From Aquabacter sediminis (lineage in GTDB: Bacteria; Pseudomonadota; Alphaproteobacteria; Rhizobiales; Xanthobacteraceae): a stretch of 64,000 bases of DNA. The notes under the pieces were generated by a model. The model saw only the letters and a list, made by a program, of their open reading frames with translations. It made no database searches and had not been told where the DNA came from. This document shows, one piece after another, positions 1 to 8,609 of the stretch. The position numbers and the translations under genes are program-made. The stretch is taken from NCBI RefSeq assembly GCF_028863665.1, contig NZ_JARBFX010000017.1, positions 1 through 64,000 on the forward strand. Direction: 5' to 3'. The first letter of the stretch is position 1. Each line of letters begins with the position of its first letter.

Positions 1-34
1 GCAAAGGACATCAAAGCTCTAAACACGATAAACA

Positions 35-80
35 AAACAAAAACCCCCGGGCGTCGAAAGACAAACGGGGGTTTTTGTTT
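35..80 (+). terminator. Strong intrinsic terminator, probably bidirectional
   Basis: A perfect 15-bp inverted repeat (35-49 with 66-80) encloses a 16-nt loop. The stem has a five-pair G/C block flanked by A-rich and T-rich arms, so either strand gives a hairpin followed by a T-run. It probably ends a gene lying left of the window. The DUF5990 gene starts well downstream, at 319. Confidence 0.8.
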
Positions 81-318
81 GGACACAACCCCCCAAATCC
101 CCGCCCATGACGACTACCGTGAGCCGGTTGCCCGCTGCGCGCGCGGGCTTCGGCCGTGGGGCCTGGGGCCTCATGACGCCTCCAGAAGGAGGTGCGGGGG
201 CGGTCGCAACCCCACCAGAGCCGTCCCTCCCGTCCAGGAGCGCACGATGCCTGGCACTCGTCCTGCTGACCGTGAGACACTGCCACGGCAAGACCCCAGG
301 CCTCCAGGCACCCTGAAG
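81..318. other. Intergenic region before the DUF5990 gene
   Basis: GC-rich stretch between the terminator and the DUF5990 start. The open frames here overlap one another in several phases and encode only Arg/Pro/Gly-rich low-complexity peptides, so I do not call a gene. No convincing promoter was seen, although it must carry the promoter for the 319-762 gene. Confidence 0.5.
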
Positions 319-762
319 ATGACCGCTTCGACCATCACCTTGCGCCTGATCATCCAGGACCCTGTTCCCGGCGTGACCTACAGCCTTCAGGACCCGAAGA
401 ACACGCCGGTCGATCCCGTCGTCGCTTCGGAGGCGCCGTTGGCCTTCGACCTAGCGGTTCAGGTGGCGGAGGGGCCGCGCTTTCGCGGGCCGTTCGTGCG
501 CCGAGAGGGGAAGGAACGGCAGTTCGTCTATATCGCGATCGGGACCCAGGCCGGAGACCCCGGTTCGCCCTGGAGCCGTCGCGGCAAGGTGGACATTCAC
601 GACCTGTCGCCGGCGCTTCTGGAGGTGGCGCTGCGGGGCACCGTGCTGGAGGCACGTCTCCCCGGACGGGATGGAAAGGGAGGCCCAGCCTGCGCCACCT
701 TGCGGCCGCTGGGCGGCTGGCAGGCAGCTGGAGAAGCCGCATCCCACCAGCCCCGCACCTAG
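319..762 (+). CDS. DUF5990 family protein
   Basis: Encodes 147 aa beginning MTASTITLRLII and resembling the small soluble DUF5990 family, which has no assigned function. Conserved-looking segments are the PVPGVTYSLQ region near residue 15, the F-R-G-P-F-V block near residue 55 and FVYIAIGTQAGD near residue 70. The frame stays open upstream, but that part is Arg/Pro-rich and unlike the body, so the ATG at 319 is preferred; no clear Shine-Dalgarno sequence is visible. The TAG stop is the first triplet of a palindromic repeat (758-810). It stands alone, with no operon partner. Confidence 0.7.
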   Translation: MTASTITLRLIIQDPVPGVTYSLQDPKNTPVDPVVASEAPLAFDLAVQVAEGPRFRGPFVRREGKERQFVYIAIGTQAGDPGSPWSRRGKVDIHDLSPALLEVALRGTVLEARLPGRDGKGGPACATLRPLGGWQAAGEAASHQPRT

Positions 763-810
763 AGCGCGATCCCATCAGATTGAACCAATCTGATCGGCGC
801 ATGCTCTAGG
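758..810. repeat. TAGAGC-bounded inverted repeat that includes the DUF5990 stop codon
   Basis: Outer arms 758-765 and 803-810 are a perfect 8-bp inverted repeat (CCTAGAGC/GCTCTAGG). An inner perfect 9-bp stem (774-782 with 786-794) has a 3-nt loop. The TAG in the left outer arm is the stop codon of the DUF5990 gene. Similar TAGAGC-bounded palindromes occur at 2457-2500 and 19893-19933. It has no T-run, so it is probably a small dispersed repeat that may also work as a transcript-end hairpin. Confidence 0.7.
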
Positions 811-953
811 TCCGAGGCCACATCTTGCCCGAACGCGCTCCGGGACGAGGGCGCTTGCTCGTCATGCCGGTGTCGTCGGGGACCTCCCGCGCAAGGGGGT
901 TCGACCAAGCGCGGGGCGTTCGGCGGACGCGAGACCCGGCCCGCCAACCCTCC

Positions 954-2273
954 TCAGCGCCGCAAGCGATCCAGCACGGCCACGGAGGGGTAGCCGTCCG
1001 GCAGCATGCCGGCGCGGACCTGGAAGTCCTGCACCGCCACGCGTGTCTTCTGGCCGAGAATGCCGTCCACGGTGCCGATGTCATAGCCGCGCTGGATCAG
1101 CAGGTTCTGCAATTCCACGCGCTCGCTGCGGCTGAGCGCGCGCTCGTCGGGCCAGTTCTGGGCGAAGGCGCCGCCGCCGCGCAGGCGGTCGGACAGGTGG
1201 CCGATGGCGAGGGCATAGGCATCGGCGGGATTGTATTTCAGGATGGCCGAGAAGTTCGGCAGCATCAGGAAGGCCGGACCCTTGGCGCCCGCAGGCAGCA
1301 GCAGGAAGGCCGTGTCGTTGCCGCGCGGAAAGTCGCGCCCGCCCGGCCGCTTGATGCCCAGCGCGGCCCATTGGCCGAGCGTCATCTTGCGGGAGCGGTC
1401 CACATAGCGGTAGTCGAAATTGGCCGGCAGGACCACCTCATAGCCCCAGGTGCGGCCGAACTCCCAGCCGTCCAGCTTCAGGTTGTTCGCCGTTGAGCCG
1501 ATCACGTCGGGGATGGAATCCACCACGTTGCGCTTGCCGTCGCCGTCGAAATCCACGGCGAAGCGCTGGAACGAGGTGGGCATGAACTGGGTGGGGCCGA
1601 AGGCGCCGGCCCAGGAGCCCTTCAGATGGTCCGCCGGAACGTCGCCCTTCTCCAGGATCTGGAGAGTGGCCAGGAATTCGTCGCGGAAGAATTCCTGCCG
1701 CCGGCCGATGCAAGCCAGCGTCGCGGTGGAGCGCAGCACCGAGCGATTGCCCATGCCCGAGGGGCTGCCATAGTCGGATTCGATGCCCCAGATGGCGGCC
1801 ACCGCATAGCGATCCACGCCGAAAGCCTTCTCCGCATGGTCGAAGATGGGCTTGTACTTGGCCAGGATCTCCTTGCCGCGCGTGATGCGCCGCTCGGTGA
1901 CCAGCATGTTCACATAATCGCCGATGGGCTTGGAGAATTCCGGCTGCTGGTCCAGGAAATCCATGATCTTCATGTCGGGGGTGAGGTCCGACGTGTAGCG
2001 CTCGAAGGTGCGGCGCGAGACGCCCTTGCCCTGGGCTTGCGGCCACATGCCGGCGATGCAGCTGTTGAAATTGGCTTCCGCAGCGGCGATCGCCTGCGGC
2101 GCCATCAGGGGATGACTGGAGCGGGCGGGCGCGGGAGCGGGCGTTGCAGGCGCATCGACGACGGAGCCGGTCACCTGCGCGGTCACCTGCCCGCAAGCGC
2201 CAGCCACGAAGCTGCCGGCGAGCGCGAGGCCGCAGGCGGCGACGCGAAGGGGGCGGGGGAGTGTGTGTGCCAT
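954..2273 (-). CDS. Lytic murein transglycosylase (MltB-like) with C-terminal peptidoglycan-binding domain
   Basis: 439-aa exported enzyme that should cleave peptidoglycan glycan strands non-hydrolytically to 1,6-anhydro-muropeptides in the periplasm. The N-terminus has a signal peptide with hydrophobic core GLALAGSFVAGACG; its Cys could be a lipobox. The SLT_2 catalytic domain spans about residues 60-350 and carries WGIESDYGSPSG with the expected catalytic Glu, followed by GAFGPTQFMPTSF. The last 60 residues (LLIQRGYDIGTVDG...) are a PG_binding_1 repeat. The frame extends upstream, but the ATG at 2273 directly precedes the signal peptide and has a GAGG-type ribosome site. Monocistronic. Confidence 0.9.
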   Translation of the reverse strand: MAHTLPRPLRVAACGLALAGSFVAGACGQVTAQVTGSVVDAPATPAPAPARSSHPLMAPQAIAAAEANFNSCIAGMWPQAQGKGVSRRTFERYTSDLTPDMKIMDFLDQQPEFSKPIGDYVNMLVTERRITRGKEILAKYKPIFDHAEKAFGVDRYAVAAIWGIESDYGSPSGMGNRSVLRSTATLACIGRRQEFFRDEFLATLQILEKGDVPADHLKGSWAGAFGPTQFMPTSFQRFAVDFDGDGKRNVVDSIPDVIGSTANNLKLDGWEFGRTWGYEVVLPANFDYRYVDRSRKMTLGQWAALGIKRPGGRDFPRGNDTAFLLLPAGAKGPAFLMLPNFSAILKYNPADAYALAIGHLSDRLRGGGAFAQNWPDERALSRSERVELQNLLIQRGYDIGTVDGILGQKTRVAVQDFQVRAGMLPDGYPSVAVLDRLRR

Positions 2274-2587
2274 GTGCGCCTCATCCTGGCGGACAAAGCC
2301 GCCACATCTTCGGGCCCCGCCAGCCTCCGCGCGAACCTGGGGCGGTTCGCCGTGCGGGAAGCCGGGGCGGCGGCCATGCCCCAATCTGCGTCCGCGCCCC
2401 GGCGGGTGCGGGCGGCTCGGTCCCTACCTTTTCGCGTAGAGACGGATAAGCCCCTCCCCTTGAATCGCGATGCGGTTCAAGGGAAGCGGATCCGGCTCTA
2501 ATGGGCCGCGAATATGGTTGCGCCGGGGTTAACGCAGGGCAAGTTTGTGCGGGATGGGCGTGCCTTTTGGCGCGCGGCAAGGACCCG
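2274..2587. other. Intergenic region with a palindromic repeat
   Basis: Lies between the transglycosylase start and the DUF1178 stop. It should hold the transglycosylase promoter and the end of the comF-to-DUF1178 transcript. The only clear structure is the inverted repeat at 2457-2500. No gene is supported. Confidence 0.5.
2457..2500. repeat. TAGAGC-type palindromic repeat
   Basis: A perfect 8-bp inverted repeat (CCCTTGAA 2457-2464, TTCAAGGG 2476-2483) is followed by GCGGATCCGGCTCTA. Read on the minus strand it starts TAGAGCCGGATCC, matching the border of the element at 758-810. It may also end the upstream minus-strand transcript. Confidence 0.55.
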
Positions 2588-3073
2588 TCAGTTGCGCTCG
2601 TCGGGAAGGACGGGCAGCGCATAGACCTCCACCTCGTCCTCCTTCAGCGTGCGCACCTCCTCGGGTGTCGCCTCGCCATAGATGGAGCGGTGCTCCACCT
2701 CGCCCTGGTGCATCTTGCGGGCGAGGTCGGCGAACTGGTCGCCCACATAGTCCGCCGTGCTGGTCACATGGTCGCGCACGGCGCGCAGCAGGCGGCGCAG
2801 CTCGCGCTCCGGCTCGGACATGAGGGCCATCTGCTCGGCGGCCGGAGGGGCGTTCGGAGCGGGCTCCGTGGCCTCGGCCGGGCGCGGCTCGGGCGCGCGG
2901 GCGCGATCGGTGCGCGCAACGGAGGGCGCCATTACCGCCTTCTCCACGGCCACGCTGCCGCAGGTGGGACAGGCGACGAAGCCGTGCGCCTTCTGCTTCT
3001 CATAGCTGTCGGACGAGGGAAACCAGCTCTCGAACGTGTGGTCCTGGTCGCACCGGAGCGTGTAGCGGATCAC
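2588..3073 (-). CDS. DUF1178 family zinc-ribbon-like protein
   Basis: 161-aa protein beginning with a GTG-encoded IRYTLRCDQDHTFESWF. An N-terminal CxxxH...CPTCG arrangement (about residues 7-50) looks like a small zinc ribbon; a Pro/Ala-rich linker and an acidic C-terminal domain (SEPERELRRLLRAVRDHV, GEATPEEVRTLKEDEVEVYALP) follow. Family function is unknown. The start is set by a GGGAG site and by a 4-nt GTGA overlap with the stop of the upstream hydrolase gene, implying translational coupling. An upstream in-frame extension is Arg/Gly-rich and unlikely to be real. Confidence 0.85.
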   Translation of the reverse strand: MIRYTLRCDQDHTFESWFPSSDSYEKQKAHGFVACPTCGSVAVEKAVMAPSVARTDRARAPEPRPAEATEPAPNAPPAAEQMALMSEPERELRRLLRAVRDHVTSTADYVGDQFADLARKMHQGEVEHRSIYGEATPEEVRTLKEDEVEVYALPVLPDERN

Positions 3074-3954
3074 GTGGGGGCTCCCACCAGGTGCAGGTGG
3101 CCCGCCGGCCGGCCCTCCGCCATCTCGAAGCGGCGGCCGTGGCGCAGGGAGGGGATGCGCTGGCGCACGGCGTCCACCTCGGCCATGTCCAGCTCGGCGA
3201 GGATGACGCCCGGATCGCTCCCGCCTTCCGCCAGAACGCGGCCCCACGGGTCGATCACCAGGGAATGGCCATAGGTCTCGCGGCCATTCTCATGCCGACC
3301 GCCCTGGGCCGCGGCGAGCACATAGGCGCCGTTCTCGATGGCGCGGGAGCGCAGCAGCACATGCCAATGGGCCTCGCCCGTGGGACGCGTGAAGGCGGCC
3401 GGGACGGTGAGCACCTGCGCCCCGGCTTCCGCCAGCGCCCGGTACAAGGCAGGGAAGCGCAGGTCGTAGCAGATGGTCATGCCAAGCCCGATGCCCTCCA
3501 CATGGCCGAGCACGGCCCGCTCGCCGGGCTTGTAGGCGGTGGATTCGCGGTAGCTCTCGCCGTTTGGGAGGTCCACGTCGAACATGTGGATCTTGTCGTA
3601 GCGGGCGGCGATCTCGCCGTCGGGCGCGATCAGGAAGCCGCGATTGACAGCCCGCTGCTCGGAGACCTTCAGCGCCAGCGAGCCCACATGCAGGTGGATG
3701 GAGAGGCTGCGCGCGAGGTCGCGGAAGGCGGCGAGGGCGGGATCGCTCTCTTCCTCCTTCAGCTGTTCGAACAGGATGGACCGGTCCAGCTCCATGAGAT
3801 TGGTGGTCTCGGGCGTCTGCACATAGCGCGCGCCCGCCTCCGCGGCCTGCCGGATGAGGGCGCTGGCAATGTCGATATTGGCGCCGACATCGCGGCCGGA
3901 GCGCAGCTGGACGAGGCCGACGCGCAGGGTCTGGGAGGAGGCTGAGGAGCTCAT
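3070..3954 (-). CDS. Carbon-nitrogen hydrolase (nitrilase superfamily, Nit1/deaminated-glutathione-amidase type)
   Basis: 294-aa cytoplasmic amidase. All three catalytic residues are visible: Glu in QTPETTNLM (about residue 50), Lys in RYDKIHMFDVDL (about 120) and Cys in TICYDLRFP (about 160). The DVDLPNGESYRES segment is typical of Nit proteins that repair deaminated glutathione, which fits a gene sitting next to a glutaredoxin. Substrate is inferred, not shown. Start taken at MSSSASSQ; upstream codons are poor. Coupled by a 4-nt overlap to the DUF1178 gene. Confidence 0.88.
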   Translation of the reverse strand: MSSSASSQTLRVGLVQLRSGRDVGANIDIASALIRQAAEAGARYVQTPETTNLMELDRSILFEQLKEEESDPALAAFRDLARSLSIHLHVGSLALKVSEQRAVNRGFLIAPDGEIAARYDKIHMFDVDLPNGESYRESTAYKPGERAVLGHVEGIGLGMTICYDLRFPALYRALAEAGAQVLTVPAAFTRPTGEAHWHVLLRSRAIENGAYVLAAAQGGRHENGRETYGHSLVIDPWGRVLAEGGSDPGVILAELDMAEVDAVRQRIPSLRHGRRFEMAEGRPAGHLHLVGAPT

Positions 3955-4084
3955 GGGGTCTCGCAGGCTTTCCGGTTCTCGCATCAGTCTAGAGCAGGCG
4001 CCGGTCCGATGGCACCGCAATCGAGACGGGTCACGCTTTCTCTACCGTGGGAGGTCTGCGCGCCAGGCGCGGGCGCGCGTGAGG

Positions 4085-4339
4085 TCATGCCGCCAGCGCG
4101 TCCAGCTTGCCCTCGCGCTCGAGGGCATAAAGGTCATCGCAGCCGCCCACATGGGTGTCGCCGATGAAGATCTGCGGCACGGAGGTCCGCCCGCCGGCCT
4201 TCTGGGACATGTCCGCCTGGCCGGCGGGGTCGGTGGTCACGTCGATCTCGGTGAAGGTCCAGCCCTTGCGGCGCAGCAACTCCTTGGCCGCGTGGCAGTA
4301 GGAGCACCAGCTCTTGGTGTAGATGACGATGGATTTCAT
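4085..4339 (-). CDS. grxC: Glutaredoxin 3 (GrxC type)
   Basis: 84-aa thioredoxin-fold thiol oxidoreductase that uses glutathione to reduce protein disulfides. The active site is W-C-S-Y-C-H, so the usual CPYC has Ser for Pro, a known dithiol variant. The cis-Pro loop TSVPQIFIGDTHVGGCDDL is intact. The ATG at 4339 is preceded by AGGGGC. It lies upstream of the nitrilase and DUF1178 genes on the same strand; comF-grxC-nit-DUF1178 is a recurrent order in rhizobial genomes. Confidence 0.93.
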   Translation of the reverse strand: MKSIVIYTKSWCSYCHAAKELLRRKGWTFTEIDVTTDPAGQADMSQKAGGRTSVPQIFIGDTHVGGCDDLYALEREGKLDALAA

Positions 4340-4348
4340 GAAAGCCCC

Positions 4349-4411
4349 TAGAGCACGTCCGGCTCGGACTGCGGCGCAATCCAAGCCAAGCGTGATCCGA
4401 CAATAAGTTAG
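4349..4411. repeat. Possible degenerate TAGAGC-type repeat
   Basis: The comF-grxC gap starts with TAGAGCACGTCCGG and ends with TTAGAG. The border sequence matches the better-preserved elements at 758-810 and 19893-19933, but the stems are imperfect. Low confidence. Confidence 0.3.
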
Positions 4412-4454
4412 AGACGGGGAACGCCGTCACGGAAGTGTTGCATAATATGGGTTT

Positions 4455-5255
4455 TCAGCCGGCTTCCACAACCCGGGCGAAGGTGAGGGCATCCACATGC
4501 GCCGCGCCCGCGCGCCGCAGGGTCCGGGCACAGGCGTCCAGGGTGGCGCCGGTGGTCAGCACATCGTCGACTAACAGGATGCGGCGCCCGTAAACATGCG
4601 CCTCGGCGGCCGCGCGAACGGCGAACGCGCCCGACACATTGCGGTGCCGTTCAAGCCGGCTCAGGGATATCTGGGAGGGGGTCGCGCGCACCCGTACGAG
4701 GGTGTCTGTCCTCCATTTTTTTTCCGCCCCGCTGGCGAGGTGCCGGGCCAGAAGCGCGGCCTGGTTGAAGCGCCGCCGCCACAGCCGGAAGGCGTGCAGC
4801 GGCACGGGCAGGAGGAGGTCGGCATCCGCCAGCACGTCCCGCCCGGCCTGGGCCATGAGGCGGGCCATGGGCCGGGCAAGGTCCAGCCGGTCGCCATATT
4901 TCAGGCCATGCACCAGGTCGCGGGAAATGTCGCCGAACACCACAGCCGCCCGCGCCCGCGCGAAGGCGGGGGGATCAGCCAGGGCCTCGGCGCTCAGATA
5001 GGGGCCGGCATCGCCCAGCGGGGTGAAGGGCAGGGGCGTGCCGAGCCGCTCGCAGAACGGCCGGGCGATGAAGGTCAGGCGCGGCCAGCAGGTGCCGCAC
5101 AGGCCCCCCTTTCCGGCCATCACCCCGTGGCAGGAGATGCAGGTGGGCGGAAGGACGAGATCCGCCATCATTCCTGCAGCGCCGACCGCAAGGCGGCCGA
5201 AAGGGGCAAGGCGTGTGCGCCATCTGGTGTCGGAGGGGCGTGGGGCCTCGTCCAT
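4455..5255 (-). CDS. ComF family phosphoribosyltransferase-like protein
   Basis: 266-aa protein related to ComF/GntX. An N-terminal zinc-finger-like region has CISCHGVM and CGTCWP (about residues 38-56). The C-terminal half is a type I PRTase fold with the PRPP loop VDDVLTTGATLDAC and the PVPLHAFRLWRRRFNQA segment. In naturally competent bacteria ComF helps DNA uptake; in rhizobia its role is unknown. Start at MDEAPRPSD because the upstream extension is low complexity. Downstream of copA by 108 bp and upstream of grxC. Confidence 0.88.
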   Translation of the reverse strand: MDEAPRPSDTRWRTRLAPFGRLAVGAAGMMADLVLPPTCISCHGVMAGKGGLCGTCWPRLTFIARPFCERLGTPLPFTPLGDAGPYLSAEALADPPAFARARAAVVFGDISRDLVHGLKYGDRLDLARPMARLMAQAGRDVLADADLLLPVPLHAFRLWRRRFNQAALLARHLASGAEKKWRTDTLVRVRATPSQISLSRLERHRNVSGAFAVRAAAEAHVYGRRILLVDDVLTTGATLDACARTLRRAGAAHVDALTFARVVEAG

Positions 5256-5363
5256 GGCATCCCCGCTGGCCGGCCCAAGCCGGATCAGGTCCAGGATGCG
5301 CGCGCCCCTTTGGCGCTGCAAGGGCAGGCAGCGGCGCAAACGGCAAAGGATGCGCCGTGCCGA

Positions 5364-8147
5364 TCAGGGCCGCCAGCGCTGCAAGGTGAGCGCATTGGCG
5401 ATGACGCTGACCGAGGAGAGCGACATGGCCGCCGCCGCCACCATGGGCGAAAGCAGGAGGCCGAAGGCGGGATAGAGCACCCCCGCCGCCAGCGGCACGC
5501 CGGCCGCGTTGTAGGCGAAAGCGAAGAACAGGTTGCGCCGGATGTTCGCCATGGTCGCGCGCGAGAGCGAGCGGGCATGGGCGATGCCGGCCAGATCACC
5601 GTTCAGAAGCGTGATGCCGGCGCTTTCCATGGCCACGTCCGTGCCGGAGCCCATGGCGATGCCGACATCGGCGGCAGCCAGTGCGGGGGCGTCGTTCACC
5701 CCATCCCCCGCCATGGCCACCACATGGCCGGCGGCGCGCAGGGCCTTCACCTTCTCCACCTTGTCCTCGGGGCGCACCTGCGCATGCACTTCGGCAATGC
5801 CGAGGCGCCGCGCCACCGCTTCGGCGGTGGTGCGGTTGTCGCCGGTGAGCATGACAACGCGCACCTTGTCGGCTTTGAGCGCCTTCAGGGCCTCGGCGGT
5901 GCTGGCCTTGATGGGGTCGGCGATGGCAACGAGGCCTGCGAGCTTGCCTTCCCGCGCGATGAAGACCACGGTGGACCCGGACTGGCGCAGGGCGTCCGCC
6001 TCGGCCAGCAGGGGCCGGCATTCCGGGCCGCCTTCGGCGATGAAGCCGGCATGGCCCACCGCCACCGCGACGCCGTCCACCCGGCCGCGCACGCCGCCGC
6101 CGGTGATGGCCTCGAAATCCTGCACGTCGGACAGATCCAGGTCGCGGGCCTTGGCCTCCCGGAGGAAGGCGGCGGCAAGGGGATGCTCGCTGCCCCGCTC
6201 CAGGCTCGCGGCGAGGCGCAACAGGGTGGTCTCGTCGCCATCAATGGCCCGCATCTCGACGATGCGCGGACGGCCTTCCGTGAGGGTGCCGGTCTTGTCC
6301 ACCAGGACCGTGGCGACCTTCTCCAGACGCTCCAGCGCCTCGGCATTCTTCACCAGGACGCCGGCCTGGGCCCCGCGCCCGACGCCCACCATCACCGACA
6401 TGGGCGTGGCAAGGCCCAGTGCGCAGGGGCAGGCGATGATAAGGACGGAGACGGCGGCGGTGAGCGCATAGGCGAGGCGCGGCTCCGGCCCCACCAGCAT
6501 CCAGGCGGCAAAGGCGATGAGCGCCGCCGCGACCACGGCAGGCACGAACCAGCCCGAGACCGTGTCGGCGAGCCGCTGGATGGGCGCGCGCGACCTTTGG
6601 GCGGTGGCGACCATCTGCACGATCTGGGCGAGCATGGTTTCCCGGCCCACCTTTTCCGCCCGCATGACGAAGCCGCCGGTGGCAGCCAGCGTGCCGCCGA
6701 TGACGGCATCGCCCGCACGCTTAGCCACGGGGACGGATTCGCCGGTGACGAGTGATTCATCCAGCGCCCCGCGCCCCTCGGTGATGAGCCCGTCCACGGG
6801 CACCTTCTCGCCGGGTCGCACGCGCAGGAGGTCGCCCTTGGCGATGAGGTCGAGGGCCACGTCCTCGTCCGTGCCGTCGGGACGCACCCGGCGGGCGGTC
6901 TTGGGGGCAAGGCCCAGCAACGCCTTGATGGCGCCGGACGTGCGCTCGCGCGCCTTCAGCTCCATCACCTGGCCCAGCAGGACCAGCACGGTGATCACCG
7001 CCGCCGCCTCGAAATAGACCGCCACCGCGCCGTCATGGCGCGTCAGGCCGTGGGGGAAGAGGCCGGGCAGGAAGGTGCCCACCAGCGAATAGGCATAGGC
7101 GACGCCCGTGCCGATGGCGATGAGCGTGAACATGTTCAGATGCCCGGTGCGCACCGAGGCGATGCCGCGGGCGAAGAAGGGCTGGCCTGCCCACAGCACC
7201 ACGGGGGTGGCGAGGGCGAATTGCACATAATTGGACACCTGCTGCGGCAGCACATGCAGGCCGAACAGGTGCTGGCCCATTTCCAGCACGAAGACCGGCA
7301 GGGCCAAGGCAAGGCCGATCCAGAACCGGCGGGTCATGTCCGCCAGTTCTTCGTTGGGGCCGTCGTCGAGGCTGACCAGTTCCGGCTCCAGCGCCATGCC
7401 GCAAATGGGGCAGGTGCCCGGCCCCACCTGGCGGATCTCCGGATCCATGGGGCAGGTATAGATGGTGCCCTCCGGCACGGGCTCGGCGGGGACGGGCTGG
7501 CCGGAGAGATAGCGGGCCGGATCGGCGTCGAACTTGGTCTTGCAGCTGGGATTGCAGAAATAATAGGGCCGCCCCTCATGGGTGGAGCGGTGCTTGGCCG
7601 TGTGCGGGTCCACATCCATGCCGCACACCGGGTCCTTCACCAGCTGGCTGGCGGCCGGGGAGGGCGCGTGACCCGCATGCATATGGCCCGCGTGGTCGTG
7701 CCCATGCGGGTGGCCGTGGTCCCCATGCCCGCCGCAGCAGGAGGCGGCCGGCGGCGTCAGGTCCAAAGGCGCGGGGGCGGAGCAGCAGGCATGGCCGGAC
7801 GGCTCCGGCGTGGTCTCCGGCTCGTGCGCCGATCTGGGCGCCGCCGCGCGGGGGGCGGCGGACAGGTCGAGCGGCGCCGGCGGCGCGCAGCAATCGGCGT
7901 GCTGCGGCGGAGCCGAAGCCGGCCCGGTTCCGCCGCAGCATCCGCCGTCTTCCTTATGGACGTGCGCCTTTGGGGCGGCAGGCCCCGCCTGGGGCGCGCC
8001 GCCGCAGCACTCCGCGCCCGAGGCCGGCTTGGACAGGTCCAGCGGCGCGGGGCTCGAACAGCAGCTGCCATGCCCCTCCGCCGGCTGGCCTTTGGCCGGA
8101 TGGGGCGCGGAAGCGGGCGTGCGGGCGGGGTCGGTCTTGTCTGCCAT
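5364..8147 (-). CDS. copA: Copper-translocating P1B-type ATPase with YHS, heavy-metal-binding and Cys/His-rich N-terminal regions
   Basis: 927-aa inner-membrane pump expected to export Cu(I) using ATP. Residues 26-140 hold six Cys-Cys pairs and three copies of a H-x(1-2)-CC-x-x-PAPLDL module; residues 141-160 are His-rich. A YHS domain (KDPVCGMDV, about 170-212) and a heavy-metal-binding domain (TCPMDPEIR...[10 protein letters not shown], 231-255) follow. The ATPase core has TGES (468), membrane CPC (573-575), DKTGT (617-621), SEHPLA (653), GDGVND (814-819), plus YN (879) and MSLSS (908), as expected for Cu(I). ATG at 8147 chosen over 8150 on spacing to GTGAGG. Divergent from csoR. Confidence 0.93.
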   Translation of the reverse strand: MADKTDPARTPASAPHPAKGQPAEGHGSCCSSPAPLDLSKPASGAECCGGAPQAGPAAPKAHVHKEDGGCCGGTGPASAPPQHADCCAPPAPLDLSAAPRAAAPRSAHEPETTPEPSGHACCSAPAPLDLTPPAASCCGGHGDHGHPHGHDHAGHMHAGHAPSPAASQLVKDPVCGMDVDPHTAKHRSTHEGRPYYFCNPSCKTKFDADPARYLSGQPVPAEPVPEGTIYTCPMDPEIRQVGPGTCPICGMALEPELVSLDDGPNEELADMTRRFWIGLALALPVFVLEMGQHLFGLHVLPQQVSNYVQFALATPVVLWAGQPFFARGIASVRTGHLNMFTLIAIGTGVAYAYSLVGTFLPGLFPHGLTRHDGAVAVYFEAAAVITVLVLLGQVMELKARERTSGAIKALLGLAPKTARRVRPDGTDEDVALDLIAKGDLLRVRPGEKVPVDGLITEGRGALDESLVTGESVPVAKRAGDAVIGGTLAATGGFVMRAEKVGRETMLAQIVQMVATAQRSRAPIQRLADTVSGWFVPAVVAAALIAFAAWMLVGPEPRLAYALTAAVSVLIIACPCALGLATPMSVMVGVGRGAQAGVLVKNAEALERLEKVATVLVDKTGTLTEGRPRIVEMRAIDGDETTLLRLAASLERGSEHPLAAAFLREAKARDLDLSDVQDFEAITGGGVRGRVDGVAVAVGHAGFIAEGGPECRPLLAEADALRQSGSTVVFIAREGKLAGLVAIADPIKASTAEALKALKADKVRVVMLTGDNRTTAEAVARRLGIAEVHAQVRPEDKVEKVKALRAAGHVVAMAGDGVNDAPALAAADVGIAMGSGTDVAMESAGITLLNGDLAGIAHARSLSRATMANIRRNLFFAFAYNAAGVPLAAGVLYPAFGLLLSPMVAAAAMSLSSVSVIANALTLQRWRP

Positions 8148-8212
8148 CATGGCCTCACCACAGGGCAAGGGGAGGGGAGCGTCTTTGCGCTGGCTCAGAT
8201 TCCGCGAAAGAA

Positions 8213-8225
8213 ACCCCACGGGGGT
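8213..8225. promoter_or_regulatory. Candidate CsoR operator 1 (copA side)
   Basis: ACCCC-ACG-GGGGT inverted repeat followed by AT in the copA-csoR gap. CsoR-family operators are G/C tracts flanked by AT, which this matches. It lies about 65 bp upstream of the copA start. Confidence 0.5.
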
Positions 8226-8243
8226 ATCTGCTGACTTGTTTGA

Positions 8244-8262
8244 TATACCCATAGGGGGTATA
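8244..8262. promoter_or_regulatory. Candidate CsoR operator 2 overlapping the csoR start
   Basis: Perfect 7-bp inverted repeat TATACCC/GGGTATA with a 5-nt spacer. Its last base is the A of the csoR ATG, and its G-tract doubles as the likely ribosome-binding site, so bound repressor would shut off csoR itself. Confidence 0.6.
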
Positions 8263-8546
8263 TGGCAAGCATGGGACCCACAGCCAAGACATCCGTTCTC
8301 AAGCGCCTCAATCGCATCGAAGGGCAGGTGCGCGGCATCGCCAAGATGGTGGAGGAGGACCGCTACTGCATCGACGTGGTGACGCAGATCGCCGCTGTCC
8401 GCGCCGCGCTGCGCAAGGCGGAGGAAGAAGTGTTGCGGGACCACGTGGCCCATTGCGTGGAGCACGCCATCCGCTCGGGCAATGCGGAAGAGCAGCGCAA
8501 GAAGGTGGCCGAGCTCATGGACGTGCTCGCCCGCACCGAGCGATAA
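8262..8546 (+). CDS. csoR: CsoR-type metal-sensing repressor
   Basis: 94-aa all-helical DUF156 repressor. The Cu(I)-binding triad is visible: Cys in [10 protein letters not shown] (36), His in DHVAHC (61) and Cys (65), so it is CsoR-like rather than the RcnR or FrmR type. [11 protein letters not shown] near the N-terminus matches the DNA-contact helix. It is expected to release DNA on binding Cu(I) and so derepress the divergent copA. The ATG at 8262 has a G-rich ribosome site; an in-frame ATG at 8271 is an alternative. Confidence 0.9.
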   Translation: MASMGPTAKTSVLKRLNRIEGQVRGIAKMVEEDRYCIDVVTQIAAVRAALRKAEEEVLRDHVAHCVEHAIRSGNAEEQRKKVAELMDVLARTER

Positions 8547-8609
8547 GCCGGCTTAGCAGTGTTCCCCGGATGCACGGCCGCGCGCCGGTACGCGTCCCAT
8601 CCCGATCCG

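Noticed and set aside
4596-6755. Very long plus-strand open frame opposite comF and copA
   Set aside because: High GC leaves antisense frames open. The translation is Gly/His/Arg-rich without domains, while the minus strand encodes clear ComF and P-type ATPase motifs.
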